Assembly (NCBI RefSeq): GCF_004027225.2
Contig: NC_044288.2
Location: 2,138,719-2,202,718 of the forward strand
Source of the DNA: Strigops habroptila
Lineage: Eukaryota; Chordata; Aves; Psittaciformes; Psittacidae
Direction: 5' to 3'
DNA: 64,000 bases
The notes under the pieces are model-generated. The model did no database searches, was not told the DNA's origin, and worked only from the letters and a program-made list of their open reading frames with translations. Numbering within the stretch: the first letter of the stretch is position 1; every line of letters begins with the position of its first letter. This document shows, in pieces, positions 34,027-47,400 of the stretch. The position numbers and the translations under genes are program-made.

Positions 34027-34032
34027 TTTATT
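34027..34032 (-). promoter_or_regulatory. Poly(A) signal of SCMH1 (AATAAA on the - strand)
   Basis: TTTATT on the + strand reads AATAAA on the SCMH1 strand, about 1.4 kb after its stop codon. Confidence 0.55.
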
Positions 34033-35434
34033 TATAAACAAATCCAGGTAAAATAAGTGCAGAGGAAAGCACGGGCTGAGCCCGCGGGGCCCCGGCTGCA
34101 GCGGGGCGAGCCCCAGGGGCCGAGGCTGCCGCAGGAGCCGCAGCGCAGCCGTCGCTGTACAACAAAAAAGCTGTTTTAGTACTTTGGGGTGTTTTGTTTC
34201 GTTTCTTCTTTTTTTGCAACTTTGCCCCTTAGGGGTAAATCTGCCCCAGGGCAGGATTCCGGAGGGGTTTTCACCGCCAGGGCCCTGGGGCTCGGCAGGG
34301 AACAGTGTGAGACGCTGCTCTGGATGGGTGAGCTGGAGCCAGGGAGCAGAGGGAAGTGCTTGTGGGAAGCCCTTTGGTCACTGCAGAAGGAAGCGTGTGT
34401 GTGTGGGCACCCCCCGAGCCCAGCGCGACCCCGGCCGGGCGCTGAACGCTCCGACACCCCTCTGCAGGCGCAGGGACACGCGTGGGGCAGCGCCACTGCT
34501 CAAGTGCCATCAGAATAAATACATGGGACTGTCAGAACCAACCAACTGCCCGCGGGAAGGGCAAAGCCCTCGCAGGAAGAGCAGCGCAAGGACGGGGCAC
34601 CCGGCTCCTCTGACCTGCCAGACCCAACAGCCTCTCGCACACGCTGAGCTGGGACGGAGCTGACACCATCGGGAGAGCCCCTGGGAAGACGAACCTTTAA
34701 AAACCACCAGGAGCTGCGAGTTCAACTATGGGTAGAAAAATCATCTGAGCACTGGGAACAGACAGCTCCGGACTTAAAAAAAACAAGAGAAAAGAAGGAG
34801 GAGGAGGAGGTGAGCGCCGCAGCACCTCACCGGCCGCCCCAGCCCCGTCCCTGCCGCGGTGCACCAGGCCCAGCCTCGCTCCTCCGCTCACCCAGTGCCC
34901 CCAGCACTGCCGCCCCAGTCACAAATAAATACGAAGGCCTCGACCCCTGCCTGGTGTTCCCGCCTGGAGGAAGGATGGAGCTGAGGGAAGCGAGAGGCTC
35001 CCAGATGTGGAAGATGGGGCTGTGGGTGGTCGCTGCTCTGAGCTTGCCGTGGTGCCACAGGGCACAACGCGTCCGGTGCCCCAGCGCTGCTGCGAGGGGT
35101 GGGAGCCAAGGCCGGGAGCCACAGCCCCGTCCCCATGGGCTCTGCCCAGCGCCACGGCTCCGTCCCAGGGAAGCAGGACAAGACCCTCCGCTTCCAACGG
35201 GATGCCCATGCCTCGAGTCCGGCGCGAAGCCCTGGGGCCAGCTGTGCTCCAGCTGTGCTCCAGCCTCCTCCCGCTGGCACAGGGCGGGCTGGAGCCTGCA
35301 GCGGGGCCAGGCTGTCAGCGAGGTGTCCGTCGGCGCTGCTGGGTGTGTGTGCATGCGGTACCTGCGGGCAGGCGAGCGCGGGTGCGGGTGGCCGGGAGCG
35401 GAGCTTCCAAGGGTCCATCCTGCCAAGCGTCCTC
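34028..35434 (-). other. SCMH1: SCMH1 3'UTR
   Basis: GC-rich non-coding stretch between the SCMH1 stop (35435-35437) and the reverse-strand AATAAA. The long frames here (34810-35475 +, 34827-35426 -) are chance products of high GC content. The boundary with the poly(A) site is inferred. Confidence 0.5.
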
Positions 35435-38400
35435 TCAGAACTTGCCTTGCTTTAGCTTGTCGATGTGATAAGTGAGCTTCAGGGCTGGGCCCAGCTTCAG
35501 CCCCATGTACTTCATCATCATGTCACTCCGCAGCAAGAGCAGAGCTTTCCCGTCGATCTCCTGCAAGGAGGGGAAACGAGCCCTTGTGACTACCCCTGTA
35601 AGCCCCAATCCTGCCCATGGAGGCTGTGCCCCAGGAGACGTGGCTGAAGCAGTGTGGCCGGGTGCGAACCCACAGCCCAGCAGCGGAGCTGGGTTGCAGG
35701 TAACTCCAGCATCCCAGTGCAGCATCCCTGCATCCCACCCACCCGCAGCATGGGGCAGCCCCAGAGCCCGTGTGGCGCTGGGGAATTTACTGGGTGATAA
35801 TCCAGAGCCACGTGCAGCTGGTCAGCAAATCCTGAAGGGATGTGGGGAGGAAGGAAAATGTGATGGGAACAAGTGAGGTGGTGGCAGGGCTGGGAGCAGC
35901 CTCTCACTCAAGGGTATCAGCACTGCTGGGAGAGTCCCCGGAGAAGCTGTGGCTGCCCCATCCCTGGCAGTGTTCAAGGCCAGGTTGGACACAGGGGCTT
36001 GGAGCAACCTGCTCTAGTGGAAGGTGTCCCTGCCCGTGGCAAGGGTTGGAGCTGGAGGAGCTTTAAAGTCCCTTCCAACCCAAACCAGGCTGGGATTCTA
36101 TCATCTGGTCATCTGGCCCTAAGGTGTGAGAAGGCTTCACCTCCCAGCCCTGTTGCGGTGCCCAGGCTGAGCAGCATCATCCCTCAAGCAGAGGGGACAG
36201 GGCTGGAAAACAGATCCTGTAGGGGAATTCAGATGAGTGGGGCTCAACACTCTGCAGTGCTCACAGGTCTCCTGCCTCATGCCCTGGGATGCTCTGTTCC
36301 CCGGATGGTGGTTTTATGACTAAGCTGGGGATGCGGATGGGGCAGCTGGGTTGTGCGGTAACTGGAGCCAGAAGTTCTGAGCCCCAGCGCTGCAAACCTC
36401 CTCTGAAGTCACTGAAAGCCTCCCCTGAACAGGAGCAGCAGAACTGGGGCTGGTTTGAGCCTGGGTTAGGAGAAATCGGGATGTGAAGCTGCCAAAATGG
36501 AGCTGTAATTGTACAAACTCCACGTCTGCAGCTGTTTTACACACCGGAGCCTTGGGAGGCTCCTTTTATAGGGAACAGGGGAGCTCAGCAGCAGTGCACT
36601 CAATGAATCCCACTCAGAACGTGTTTCTTGCCAGGTGAAATTTGCTACGAGGTGAACATGAAGCCTCCAGGATGAGCAGGGGGTGTGTTTTCAGCACTGG
36701 GGCTCCAATCCAGCCAAGAGCTGAGCCCTCTGTGCACACCCTGGAGCTTCAGCTGGGCTGAGATGTCTTCCCCTTGGCAGCTTCTGGGTAAGAGGATCTG
36801 GAGCCTGATCAGGAGACGAGCAGGACTTGTGAGGGTGTTTCCCTTGGCACTCACTCCAGCTGGTACAAAGTGCTGCCATTCCTCTGACTCCTGGATTCCC
36901 CTTCCATGATGATCCACCCCATCCCGTGTGTAACACACGTGTGTGCACACACACACACACACACACGGATGTACTCACATGTTTTCGGAAGAGGTCCGCG
37001 TGGGGTCCCAGCTGAGGATCCGACTCCCGGATGAACTGCATCACCTCCTCCACCGTCCAGGCCGAGGGGTCGCGGCCGCTCAGCCGGGACACGTCTCTTG
37101 GTCCCAGGTACCGCTCTGAACCTGGGGAGTGGGGAGACAGCGGCCGTCACCCGGGGGTCCCGCAGCACCTCTCCAGCCGTGCCGCACCCTCCAGCTACCA
37201 CTCGGGCTCCTCTCTCACAGCGATGGCAGAGACAACGCCAAGGGCACATCCCAGAGGCTCCTGCGGCACAGCTCTAGCACTGGAGCCTTATTCTCTCTCC
37301 TTAGGCCTTACTTTTTGGGCCGGCCTTCTACACTGAGCCCCTTTCTTTGCTCTAAACCCCACTTTCCCTTTGCCCCCCTTCAGCTGGGTTTGCTCCTGCC
37401 ATTCCCACTCCTCCTTCCCATCTGCTGATGGTTCCCACTGCCACAGAGAACAACCCTCCATTCCCATATCTCCCCCCAAGCACTGCTTCTCCCCTTGCTC
37501 CCCTGCTCCAAACGCCACCTCCGGCACATCTAACAGGGCAAAGCTGGTTTGTGTTCTCATGGCTGCATTTGCTGATGGACTGAGCCCACACGGGAAGTTC
37601 TGTTGTCTCAAAGCACCATCCAAACTAACACAAGTCCTGCTCCCTGCGTGCCAGCATTGGCACAGCCCATGGTTTCAGCTCCCTGCCTGCAAGCACGGAT
37701 GTGGGGGGCAGCTGACGGATCGAGGCAGCAGCAGCCTGAGCTTTTTAGAGGCTTTTACTGATCCTGTGCACAGAAATAACAACTTTTGCCAACGCCTGGC
37801 TTTGGCATGCACCGATGTACTGCGGTGCACAGCTCTCCTGCCCCATCTCCTCCATACAAACAAGCGCCACGCACCCGCCGCAGCTCTCCCTGCCCATTCC
37901 CAATCCATCCTCACCCACTCCAGGCACCAATTTAGTGCTTTGCCCCTGCTTGCAAGCTCGGCTCCTGCCTGCACCTCCTTCCTCTCCACGGAGCTCCACG
38001 TCCACCTCGCACCACGCGGGACCCTGCGAGCATCACCTCGCCGCGTCGCCACCCGCCCGCCTGCCTGTGGCTAGAGCCGCTGTGAACCCTCACAGACTAC
38101 CTGTGTCAGCGCAGAGGCCAGTCTCTGGTACTCGCTGAAGTTAGAAAGGTGTAACTGGAGTTAGAAAAGCCCTTTATTGCCCAATTTACAAGCGGAGGGC
38201 TGGCTTCTTAACTCTCTTACCCCCAGAGCTAAGCCTACGCAAGGCAGAGGAGCTGCCCTGGCTGAGGCTAGAGGGTTGGTGCAGGTGCCTGTATCCTGGC
38301 AGGCGATAGTCTCTGGAGCTCCTGCTGTGGCTGGATGAATTGACAGAGTTCAAGGCAGAGTCCATGGGGTCCAGGCGAGGCTCCAAGGGCCCTGGGAGGC

Positions 38401-41400
38401 CATCTCCCAGGACAAAGGTTTCACCTGGAACGCACCAAGCTGCAGTCAGTGCACCCGCTCGCCACGCACGCCGCTACCGCTCGCACGGCACCGGGCCACG
38501 TGCTGCTGGTGTCCTCGAAAGCACAAGCATTAAACCAGGCACTGCCGAAGTGCTGCAGCCCAGTGCTTGCCTGGCAAGTGCCAGTCCAACCGGCTGGTAA
38601 CGGTTGGTACCCAAACTGGAGCAACAGCCGCTCTGTTAATGCCACCACCAGCTCCGGGTTGCAGTCCTGTGTCCTCACTGCTTCCAGAGGCCCTCCTGTG
38701 GGGCACTGCAGTGGAGGGCTGCCTGTTCTGGATGCCAAAGGACACAGGACTCACACAACAGCCCTGAGCAGGGAGAGGGGGGCTCCCCGAGGGGTCAAGC
38801 AATGCACATCACCAGCGTTAGCGTGCAAGGTAACGGACCAGGCTGTATTTGGTAGGACTCATGCTGCAGCCCACACATGCAGAGCAGGGGGGAGCAGGGG
38901 GCTCCTCCAAGCGGCTCAGTCATGGCCAGGCAATGCTCTCACACCATGCTGAACCTCCAGCCCCAAAAGCAAGGTGCTGGTGAGCAGAGCTCCTGACCTC
39001 CTGCTGGGCTCTTGTTCATTCCCTAACCAAGGCAGTGACCAGCTCCCTTTGCTGGGACACATGCAGGAGGGACAGGGCTCTCCCTGGATGGGGGTCTTAG
39101 TGCAGGGCTGGCTTCCTCCCCATCCCTTCCAGAAACACATTTCATTTCCCTCTGTCAATGGCAGTATTAGGATGGAGGAGCTGAGGAACCTATCTGGGTG
39201 GTGTCCTGGCTGAGCCAGCAAGATCTCCCTTTGCTGCTACACCGTGCTGGCTTCATCGTAGGACCATGTGGTTGTAGATGTAACTTATGGCACAACCAAG
39301 TCTCAGTCCAGGTGGACCTGATGCCTCATGAATCATCCTCAAATACCTGCGTGCTTCATTATGGAATATGAAATACCTGGCAAGTTCATACAGCCCAAGA
39401 GGAAAGAGGCTCCTGCAACAAGGCTGGTGGCTGGGAGCTGGAGCTCCTCTCCCAGCACCCACAGAGAGCCAGAGGCAGCTCATCATCCCGAGCTGCTGCC
39501 ACTCAAACTCCGTGGTAGGTGTCAAGGAAGAGGAAACCTGAGCAACTGCCCCAGCCAGGCCCTGGGTTTCTTCCCTGGGACTTCCCAGACCACAGGAGCA
39601 GCAGGCGAGAGGCAGCACAGTGCGGTTGTGCTGAGCTGGGATGGTGATGAGGGTGCAGAGCTGACACTGCAGCCTCTGAGACCTAAAGCTGTTGAGATCA
39701 TAGAATCATCACAAAATCATGGAATGGGTTGGGTTGGGAAGGACCTTAAAGCTCCTCCAGTCCCACCCCCCTGCCACGGGCAGGGACACCTTCCACTAGA
39801 GCAGGTTGCTTCAAGCCCCTGTGTCCAACCTGGCCTTGAACACTGCCAGGGATGGGGCAGCCACAGCTTCTCTGGGCACCCTGTGCCAGCGCCTCAGCAC
39901 CCTCACAGGGAAGAGCTTCTGCCTCAGAGCTCATCTCAATCTCCCCTCTGGCAGGTTAAAGCCATTGCCCTTGTCCTGTCCCTACAGGCCCTTGTCCAAA
40001 ACCCCTCTCCAGCTTTGTTGTAGGTCCCCTTCAGGTATTGGAAGGCTGCTATAAGGTCTTCCAACCTAAGATCTTCCCCATTAAGCTGATGCTGCCATGC
40101 TGCAGTGAAGGGAGATGCAGTTTGCCAGAGGCTGGGCCCCACCAGCTGGGGCAGCCTCTCCTGCAGGTCTGTTATTTTCTCTGCTTTCTATGAACTACTG
40201 GGCTGTGACCTGGGATCCTCTGCTTTCAGCTTCTGCTGCCTGTGCTTGAGCAGAGATCCCAGAGGTGAGTTTAGCTGGAGCCAGCCAGCCCCTGCCTCCC
40301 CTGGCTTCCTCTCTTGGGGCTACAAAATGGAGAGATCCCTCTTGCCTAGCAGATTGGGAATTCAGTGAAGCAGATGTGAGGTTATCATCCATGTAAGTGC
40401 AACCCTTCATCTTCTGGGCTTTGTTACTCTGCACTCAAGGCATTTCTGCCTTTCTTTGCTTTTAGGTCTCTGGGATGCTCCTAGAAACCAGCAGCACATC
40501 CTTAACATCTCACACAGAACCAGCACTGGTGTGAGACTCGTATTCCCCAGTGGCCTGTGCTGTGTGCTCATGGCATGGCATGAGCTTCCCATCAGCATAG
40601 ATGTGTTTTCACCTCCTCTCTGTGCATAGAGGGCGGTTTCCTGGCTTATGACTATTCCTGAATAACTCTGGACCCCTCCTTCACTCCTGCATCACTTTCC
40701 CACCATCCCATTTCAGCACAAGGCTGGATGTAAAGCCAGCCCTGAGCTGGCTGCTCTGGCTCAGGGGTGGATGGAGATCCCCTGGCCCAGGTCCACGCTG
40801 TGGATGTGACTTACACCCCTGGCTCTCCATGGGAGCTGCTTTATGGCAAATACATTTGGTCTCCTCTCCAACAGCGCAGTTTTGCTTAAAACCCAAACCA
40901 CATCCCATTAAATACCTGTGCAAAAGGGGCATGTCTGGCTTGCAGGAAAGTGCAGAGACATGAGAGGGGCCAGTGGGTGCCCTCTGCACTAGTTGGGATG
41001 CTCAATCACAGCACAGTGCTATGGGCATGGGAACAGGTCTGTGCTGCACATCCCTATCCTCAAGGAAATGCAGCACCCAATGTGAGGTGACACAGCTACA
41101 ACTTCCAGGAAGCCCCACGACACTCACCCCAGATGTGCTGGGTCAGGCAAATGTGCACGTGAAACTGCTCATGAAGACCCCAAAGCTCACACAGATGGGA
41201 ACTGGCACTTGCAGCCCAGACCCCCCCCCTGCAGTCCTGATCCAGCTCTGGGGCAGCAGCACAAGAGGGACGTGGAGCTGCTGGAGCGAGGCCAGAGGAG
41301 GCCCCGGAGCTGCTGCGAGGGCTGGAGCAGCTCTGCTCTGGAGCCAGGCTGAGAGAGCTGGGCTGGGGCAGCCTGGAGAAGAGAAGGCTCCTGAAGGGGA

Positions 41401-44400
41401 GACCTTAGAGCAGCTCCAGTGCCTAAAGGGGCTCCAGGAAACCTGGAGAGGGGCTTTGGGCAATGGCCTGTAGAGACAGGACAAGGGGAATGGCTTTAAC
41501 CTGCCAGAGGGGAGATTGAGATGAGCTCTGAGGCAGAAGCTCTTCCCTGTGAGGGTGCTGAGGCGCTGGCACAGGGTGCCCAGAGAAGCTGTGGCTGCCC
41601 CATCCCTGGCAGTGTTCAAGGCCAGGTTGGACACAGGGGCTTGGAGCAACTTGCTCTAGTGGAAGGTGTCCCTGCCCGTGGCAGGGGTTGGAGCTGGAGG
41701 AGCTTTAAGGTCCCTTCCAACACAAACCAGGCTGTGAGTCCATGATCTGTGCCAGCAAAAGGAATTTCTGGGCTCAGCTAGTGAAGACTACAGCTTGGGA
41801 TGCTGGGACACCACGTGCACGGCTTCCTGTCAGTGCAATGCTAAGGATCAAAAACTCACCCTCAACAAATATTTAACTCAACAATTAACACACTGTCATT
41901 ATCCTGACGTGAATGCACCGTGATGCATTCATGAAGTATGTGATCATGTTCTCACATGTGGTTATGATCATACATCTGAAGAAGAGGATGAGGCCATCCA
42001 ACTGGGGAGCACTGCTTTGAGGGGGAGAACTGAAGCTGCACCTTCATCCTCAGCTCACCTATCCCTGGGCTTGTGTTCGGCTGGGCTGGAAGTATTGCAG
42101 CAGAGCTGGAGGCTTCTTGGTAGGATCAACAAAAGAGACTTAGGATCTTCTTAAAAATACAAATACCCAGAGAACTGCTCAGCTGAATGACACCCCCAGG
42201 AAGGGGAGAGGGAAACAAGGCAAGAGGGGAATGATTCTTAGCCCTGTGACTCAGCTGTAGCAGCAGACAACATGCTCCTGCAAGTGGCAGGGCACGGGCT
42301 GTGCTCAGGCATCCACCCTATCCCGAATCCTCCTGCCTCGATACCCGGCTTCGGAGCCATGAGGAGGTGGGTGATCCTGAGGCAGATTTCCTTACACAGA
42401 CTGCTAGTTTTAAATAAAAGCTTGCATTTAGAGCATTGTAGGAAACATGCCCGTTAGTGGGGAGAGGCAGGGAGCAGCTAATTAAAGTGTAATTAAACAA
42501 ACAGTGCTAGAGATTCGAGAGTGTGGTTTTACTGCTGAAGCGTGGAGTGTGGCCACAAGCACCAATCTGATTTGCACAACTCCTAAACTCCCACTGCTCC
42601 CAAGGAATGACAGCCTTTGGAAAGCAGGTCCCCACTGTGCTGGAACTGCAGCTTTTTAGCAAAAAGCTCTATAAATGCCACTGGATGTGAGAGGAAAAAC
42701 AATGGAAGAAGGGAGATCCCCTCCTCAGCCTCCTGACTTCTTGCCAAAGGCGTGACGAGCAGCAGCTTCCCACTGCTGCTCACTGCCTTCAGCTTGGCAA
42801 ACGGGAAACTCCTCAGGTACTGCTGCCTGTCACACTGCTGAAGCCAGGATGTGCGCCGCTGGGGAGTTACCACTGTGAGAAGATGTACCTCCTTGCTCAA
42901 GAAATACTCAATAGCTGAGTATTTCGGGCTTGTATTCGTAAAATGCATCCTCTGAAACGCAAATATTCCTGCTTGTACTTACACTTCATGTACACCCCCT
43001 GCTTGGCCCAAGAACAGAACAAGACCAAGCTGCTGTAGGAATCCAGCAGGATCACCACCCTCACGTGAAGGCACACTTTCTACCCCCTGGTCTCTACTTT
43101 TACAGAAGAGGATGCAGTATTCTGGGCATCCTGATGACATGACCCATTCGAAGGTCAAGAGATAATCAAACAGACTTTGAAGCAGACTAAGAATCCATCT
43201 TGTAAGATAACCTAATGTAAGTTCCTCCGTGGAATTACTCATTACAGAAGCCTCCTCTCTTCACTGACAATAGAATGTACAGTACTCACCACTCAACCAA
43301 GGCACCTTAATCTTTAGAGCTTCAAGCACCACCGTGCTTCAGGAGTGGGCTGAGCACTGCATGTCCCATCTTCTGGTAAAGGAGTGGAAAGGCTTTACTA
43401 ACAGTTACCTAAGTAAGTGCACTGGTTGATGTATTGGAAGACAATGTCAAGGGGACCACCAAGGGCACGTATCTAGGTGTGAGAAACAGATTGAGCCTCA
43501 GGGAACAATTTCTGACTGTCAGTGTGCTGGAACAGACGAGGTGGTCCCACAGGTCACCTTGTTCTTCACCTATATGACCATTTTATTCCATGTAAATACT
43601 AAGGCTACTAGAAACTGTCCATCGTAGGGATGGATCAAGTTCAGATCAGCTGCATTTAGGAATGGGGTCAGGAATCCCAGAGAGCAGAGGGCACAGTGAT
43701 TGATGGAGACTAAAATGACACTGCTGGGGCCGTGCGCTCGCAAATCTGGGCTCAGCACCCAAGCCCAGCAAGAACCAGGGACGTGGTGATTGTGAAGGCA
43801 CAGCAACAGAGCACAGAGCCACGGAACTATGAGCCCAGCCAAGAGTCTCCAGCAGTTCTTAAGGGGCATATTACAAAGAATTGAGAGTAACACCTTGGCA
43901 GATTTCACCATCAATTCATTAAAAGGCTTCAGTGAGGTTCAATCTCCATAATAGTGTCTGCAGTTCAAACCCAAAGGGAAGCTGGAAGTGTAGTTATGGA
44001 AGACTCCTGCTCAGGCTCAGATCCTCCAGCTACCTGAACCCCCTGGAAATGTCCCACCTCCACATGCAAGGGACACCTCTGGACCACACACCACAGAGGA
44101 CATCTCTGCAAGTGCTTTTGCAGCACATCTGCACCAGCATCCTCTGATGGACACTGCAGGAAGCAGCAGCACTGTGGGATGTGAAGTGACCTGGTTCAGC
44201 TGGTGGAGAACACGCTCGTGAGACTCTCCCTGCTACTTAGGAAGGACTGTGAGGAGCAAGATGGGATCCTGGGAAAGGGCAGCAGGTTCCTGGCTGTGCA
44301 GCTGCACATCAGCATCTGTACAACACACTGCAGCAAACCAGCATGGCAAAACTGGGGGGAAGAATGACTGAAGCAACTGGGCAGTTTTCTGACTGTTAAT

Positions 44401-47400
44401 ACCATGCACAGCAGTGGAAGCTAAAATAAGGGTAAATTCAATCCCAGATTATGTGGTATTAGGTGGTGACTCTCAGGGTTAGAAGGAATTCTCCCTGCAT
44501 TCCACATGCCTCACACAACTGCTTGGGCAACCTGTCTTGGCAGAGCATGGTTTCACTTCTACCTGAGACACCAAGCACCGACCCAAGCCAGCGACCAAGC
44601 CAAGCAGACCTAACCCCACGGCTCGCTTTGCCCAGCAGGTCTAGTCCTGCTGTAGCCATTCACAAGTCACTAGTTTCCCAAAACAGCCAGCTTTGGGAAG
44701 AGACACTGTGCTCACCTTCCAAAGGGTGACGGTCATTCTTTGGTAACTTGGGGGAGAGAGGAGCACTGTATGGAGGGGAATCTTGGGAATAGCGCTTTGC
44801 ACCCCGGCCTGGTCCCTGCAGAGTGCCGTCTAAGGAACTGCTTCTGTCTAGGAAAAGAGAACAAGCCCTATTTAGGAGTGGAGACTTGCTGGGAAATCCA
44901 GTCCTGCCAGAGTCACTCGGGACTCGGTGCATCACCAGCCTGGTCGCAGCCTGTTCCAGTTGCGATCCACCACATTTGTCAGTGCTTAACACTTCATATT
45001 TTGCTTTGCAAGTCTGATTAAAGGGTGGTGAGAAACCTAACGAAGAATCTTAGCCACATCTTGCCATATTTCACCCCAAATAACACCTCTGATTCACTCG
45101 ATTCCGTTTCTCCTCATTCTACCCCTTGGCTCATCCTGCGCAATTCCTGCTCCTCCCCACTCTTCCCCTTTCAGATGTACCCCTTGGATGCTTTGCAAAC
45201 ACTCAGTGCTTGATTAAACTGTACTCAAATCTTCCATCCTTCCCCAAAGAGACCCCTTGAGAGCTGCCACTGCTGCTTCTCTCCAAGTGCTTCCCAATGC
45301 TGGGGTTCTCTGCATGAAGCACAGCACAGGACACCAGGCTGGGCTGTGAGATGCCTCTTTGCAGACGGCTGAAGGCTGCACGAAGTGTCAATGGGTGGAT
45401 GAACACAGAGAATGGAAGCACCAACACGGATGGGAACGGCAGCCAGGGAAGAGGCACAGAGGGTGGCAGTCCATGGCCTGCCTGGACAAGGCATGGTCAG
45501 CTGAGAAGCAATGAAGAAGAGGTTACCTCCAGCCACTGCCTGCCCGCACGGGCCCCTGGCACTGCTGGCTGTGCCCTTCCAGCTGCCCCAGGCACGGGCC
45601 ACACGTGTGAGCCTGCAGAGTTCAAGGTGAAATGCTGGTGGATGAATGCCAGGAGCTGGAGCAGCCCCTCTGGTGGGGCAGGGCACGAACGGTGCTGGAG
45701 GGGTGACAGAAACACAGTGGGGAGCGACTGGGTCCGACACCAACGGGATGCATCACGCCAAACACAGGAACGAAGGTACAGGGGGTGGGAAGCAGCACGG
45801 GCACAATTCAGTTGACTAAAGAGAAATACAGAGGTCCTGTAATAATAAATATCTGAATCCTTTGGGGAAATGAAAGATAAGCTGCTTATAGTGAGGCCCT
45901 GGGACTCCATACGGGTATCATCAAAAAATCACTGCACCATTATACCCAAACCCAATTGTGTAGCAGTACCTAAAGGGCCCAACAAGAAATCTGGAGAGGA
46001 GCTTATGACAAGGGCCTGTAGGGACAGGCCAAAGGGAATGGCTTTAACCTGCCAGAGGGGAGACTGAGATGAGCTCTGAGGCAGAAGCTCTTCCCTGTGA
46101 GGGTGCTGAGGCGCTGGCACAGGGTGCCCAGAGAAGCTGTGGCTGCCCCATCCCTGGCAGTGTTCAAGGCCAGGTTGGACACAGGGGCTTGGAGCAACCT
46201 GCTCTAGTGGAAGGTGTCCCTGCCCATGGCAGGGGGTTGGAGCTGGATGAGCTTTAAGGTCCTTTCCAACCCAAACCATTCTATGAAATTACTAGAAAGA
46301 CAAATACCGTCCTCAGGACAAGTCCTTGTAGAAACATTCAGTGCCCAGACTGAGATGGGAAACAAATGTTCTCTGGATACCTCTAACTCTAAAACTGCAC
46401 AACCCCCTTCACCAGACAGTCACTGAACCACAGCAGAAGGTGATGCTTTTTAAAGGCTTGATCAGGTTTTGGTTTGGGTTCATTCTAAAAGTCATGCAAA
46501 GACACAAGGTCAGGTTGCAGAAGACAACCCAGGTCAGTGGAAATTAATGGCAGGATAACCCAAAGTAGGTCTGTAGTTGGGGCCTCCGATTGTAAAGGAC
46601 AAGAAAATAAAGAAATGGAGACATACACAGAGCTGCCTCAGCAGCGATGATGAGAAAAAAAGAAACTACCTTCAGTTCAAAAGATGCCACAAACATCATG
46701 AATGTGTATCATCAGGGAGGAAATAACCTGGGAGAAAAGGACCCCAAACCTAAGCAGACAAATGTTCACTTTGAGAAGGATGCTGAGAACAAGCAGATCA
46801 TTTCCTGGAGATGAAAAGGAACTGCTCAGAGGGCTGTACACCCCACAGGATGGCGAGCACAGGGATAAAGGGAACGTTTTAACTCATCCTGTCTTTTGAC
46901 ACAGCGCAGAGGAAAAGGCAGGACCATGGTTTAGCTTCAGAAGTAACAAGTGTGTGGGAACAAGTGAGAGGAAACTGTGAAGAAAGGTAAAGACTGAGAT
47001 AAAAGGGTCCTTGCTTGGAAAAGATGGGCCAGCTTTGAGGTGCATTTCACCTCACCTGCCTTGGGAGGCTGGTGGGGAGGAAGAGAAGCACCTCTGCCCA
47101 TGCCTGGGTTTGTGGTGCTGGCCATCCCAAGGCATCAGGATGGACACCTTCACAGTCAGCGAGTGTCTGCTCACCCCATCTCACCAAGCTAAAGTCCACG
47201 CTCCTTTAGGATGCTGTGACTTGCACTGGCTGCTCTGGTACCTGCTCCCTGACTGCAGAGTGTGTCTACACAACCAGCTCAAGTGTCAATGTCTCAGTGA
47301 CATCCACCACTAAAGCAAATCAGCAAAGCAAATCCCCCCCCCACTTCACTTCCAGTCACAGTCATGCTGAACTCAGGGGCAATGATAAAAGAAACAGGGC

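Noticed and set aside
33376-34051. Overlapping long ORFs on both strands between CTPS1 and SCMH1
   Set aside because: Mutually overlapping frames in GC-rich sequence, with no start, splice or homology support.
34810-35475. 221-codon + strand ORF opposite the SCMH1 3'UTR
   Set aside because: Low-complexity composition from GC-rich sequence, overlapped by equally long frames on the other strand and by the true SCMH1 terminal exon.
37370-38074. 234-codon + strand ORF between the SAM-domain exons of SCMH1
   Set aside because: Antisense to the gene, rich in Ser/Pro/His, with no family resemblance. It is intronic.
41143-41649. 168-codon - strand [15 protein letters not shown]...
   Set aside because: It lies wholly within a CR1 3' region and recurs in the copies at 29.8 and 56.0 kb. 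This part of CR1 is non-coding.
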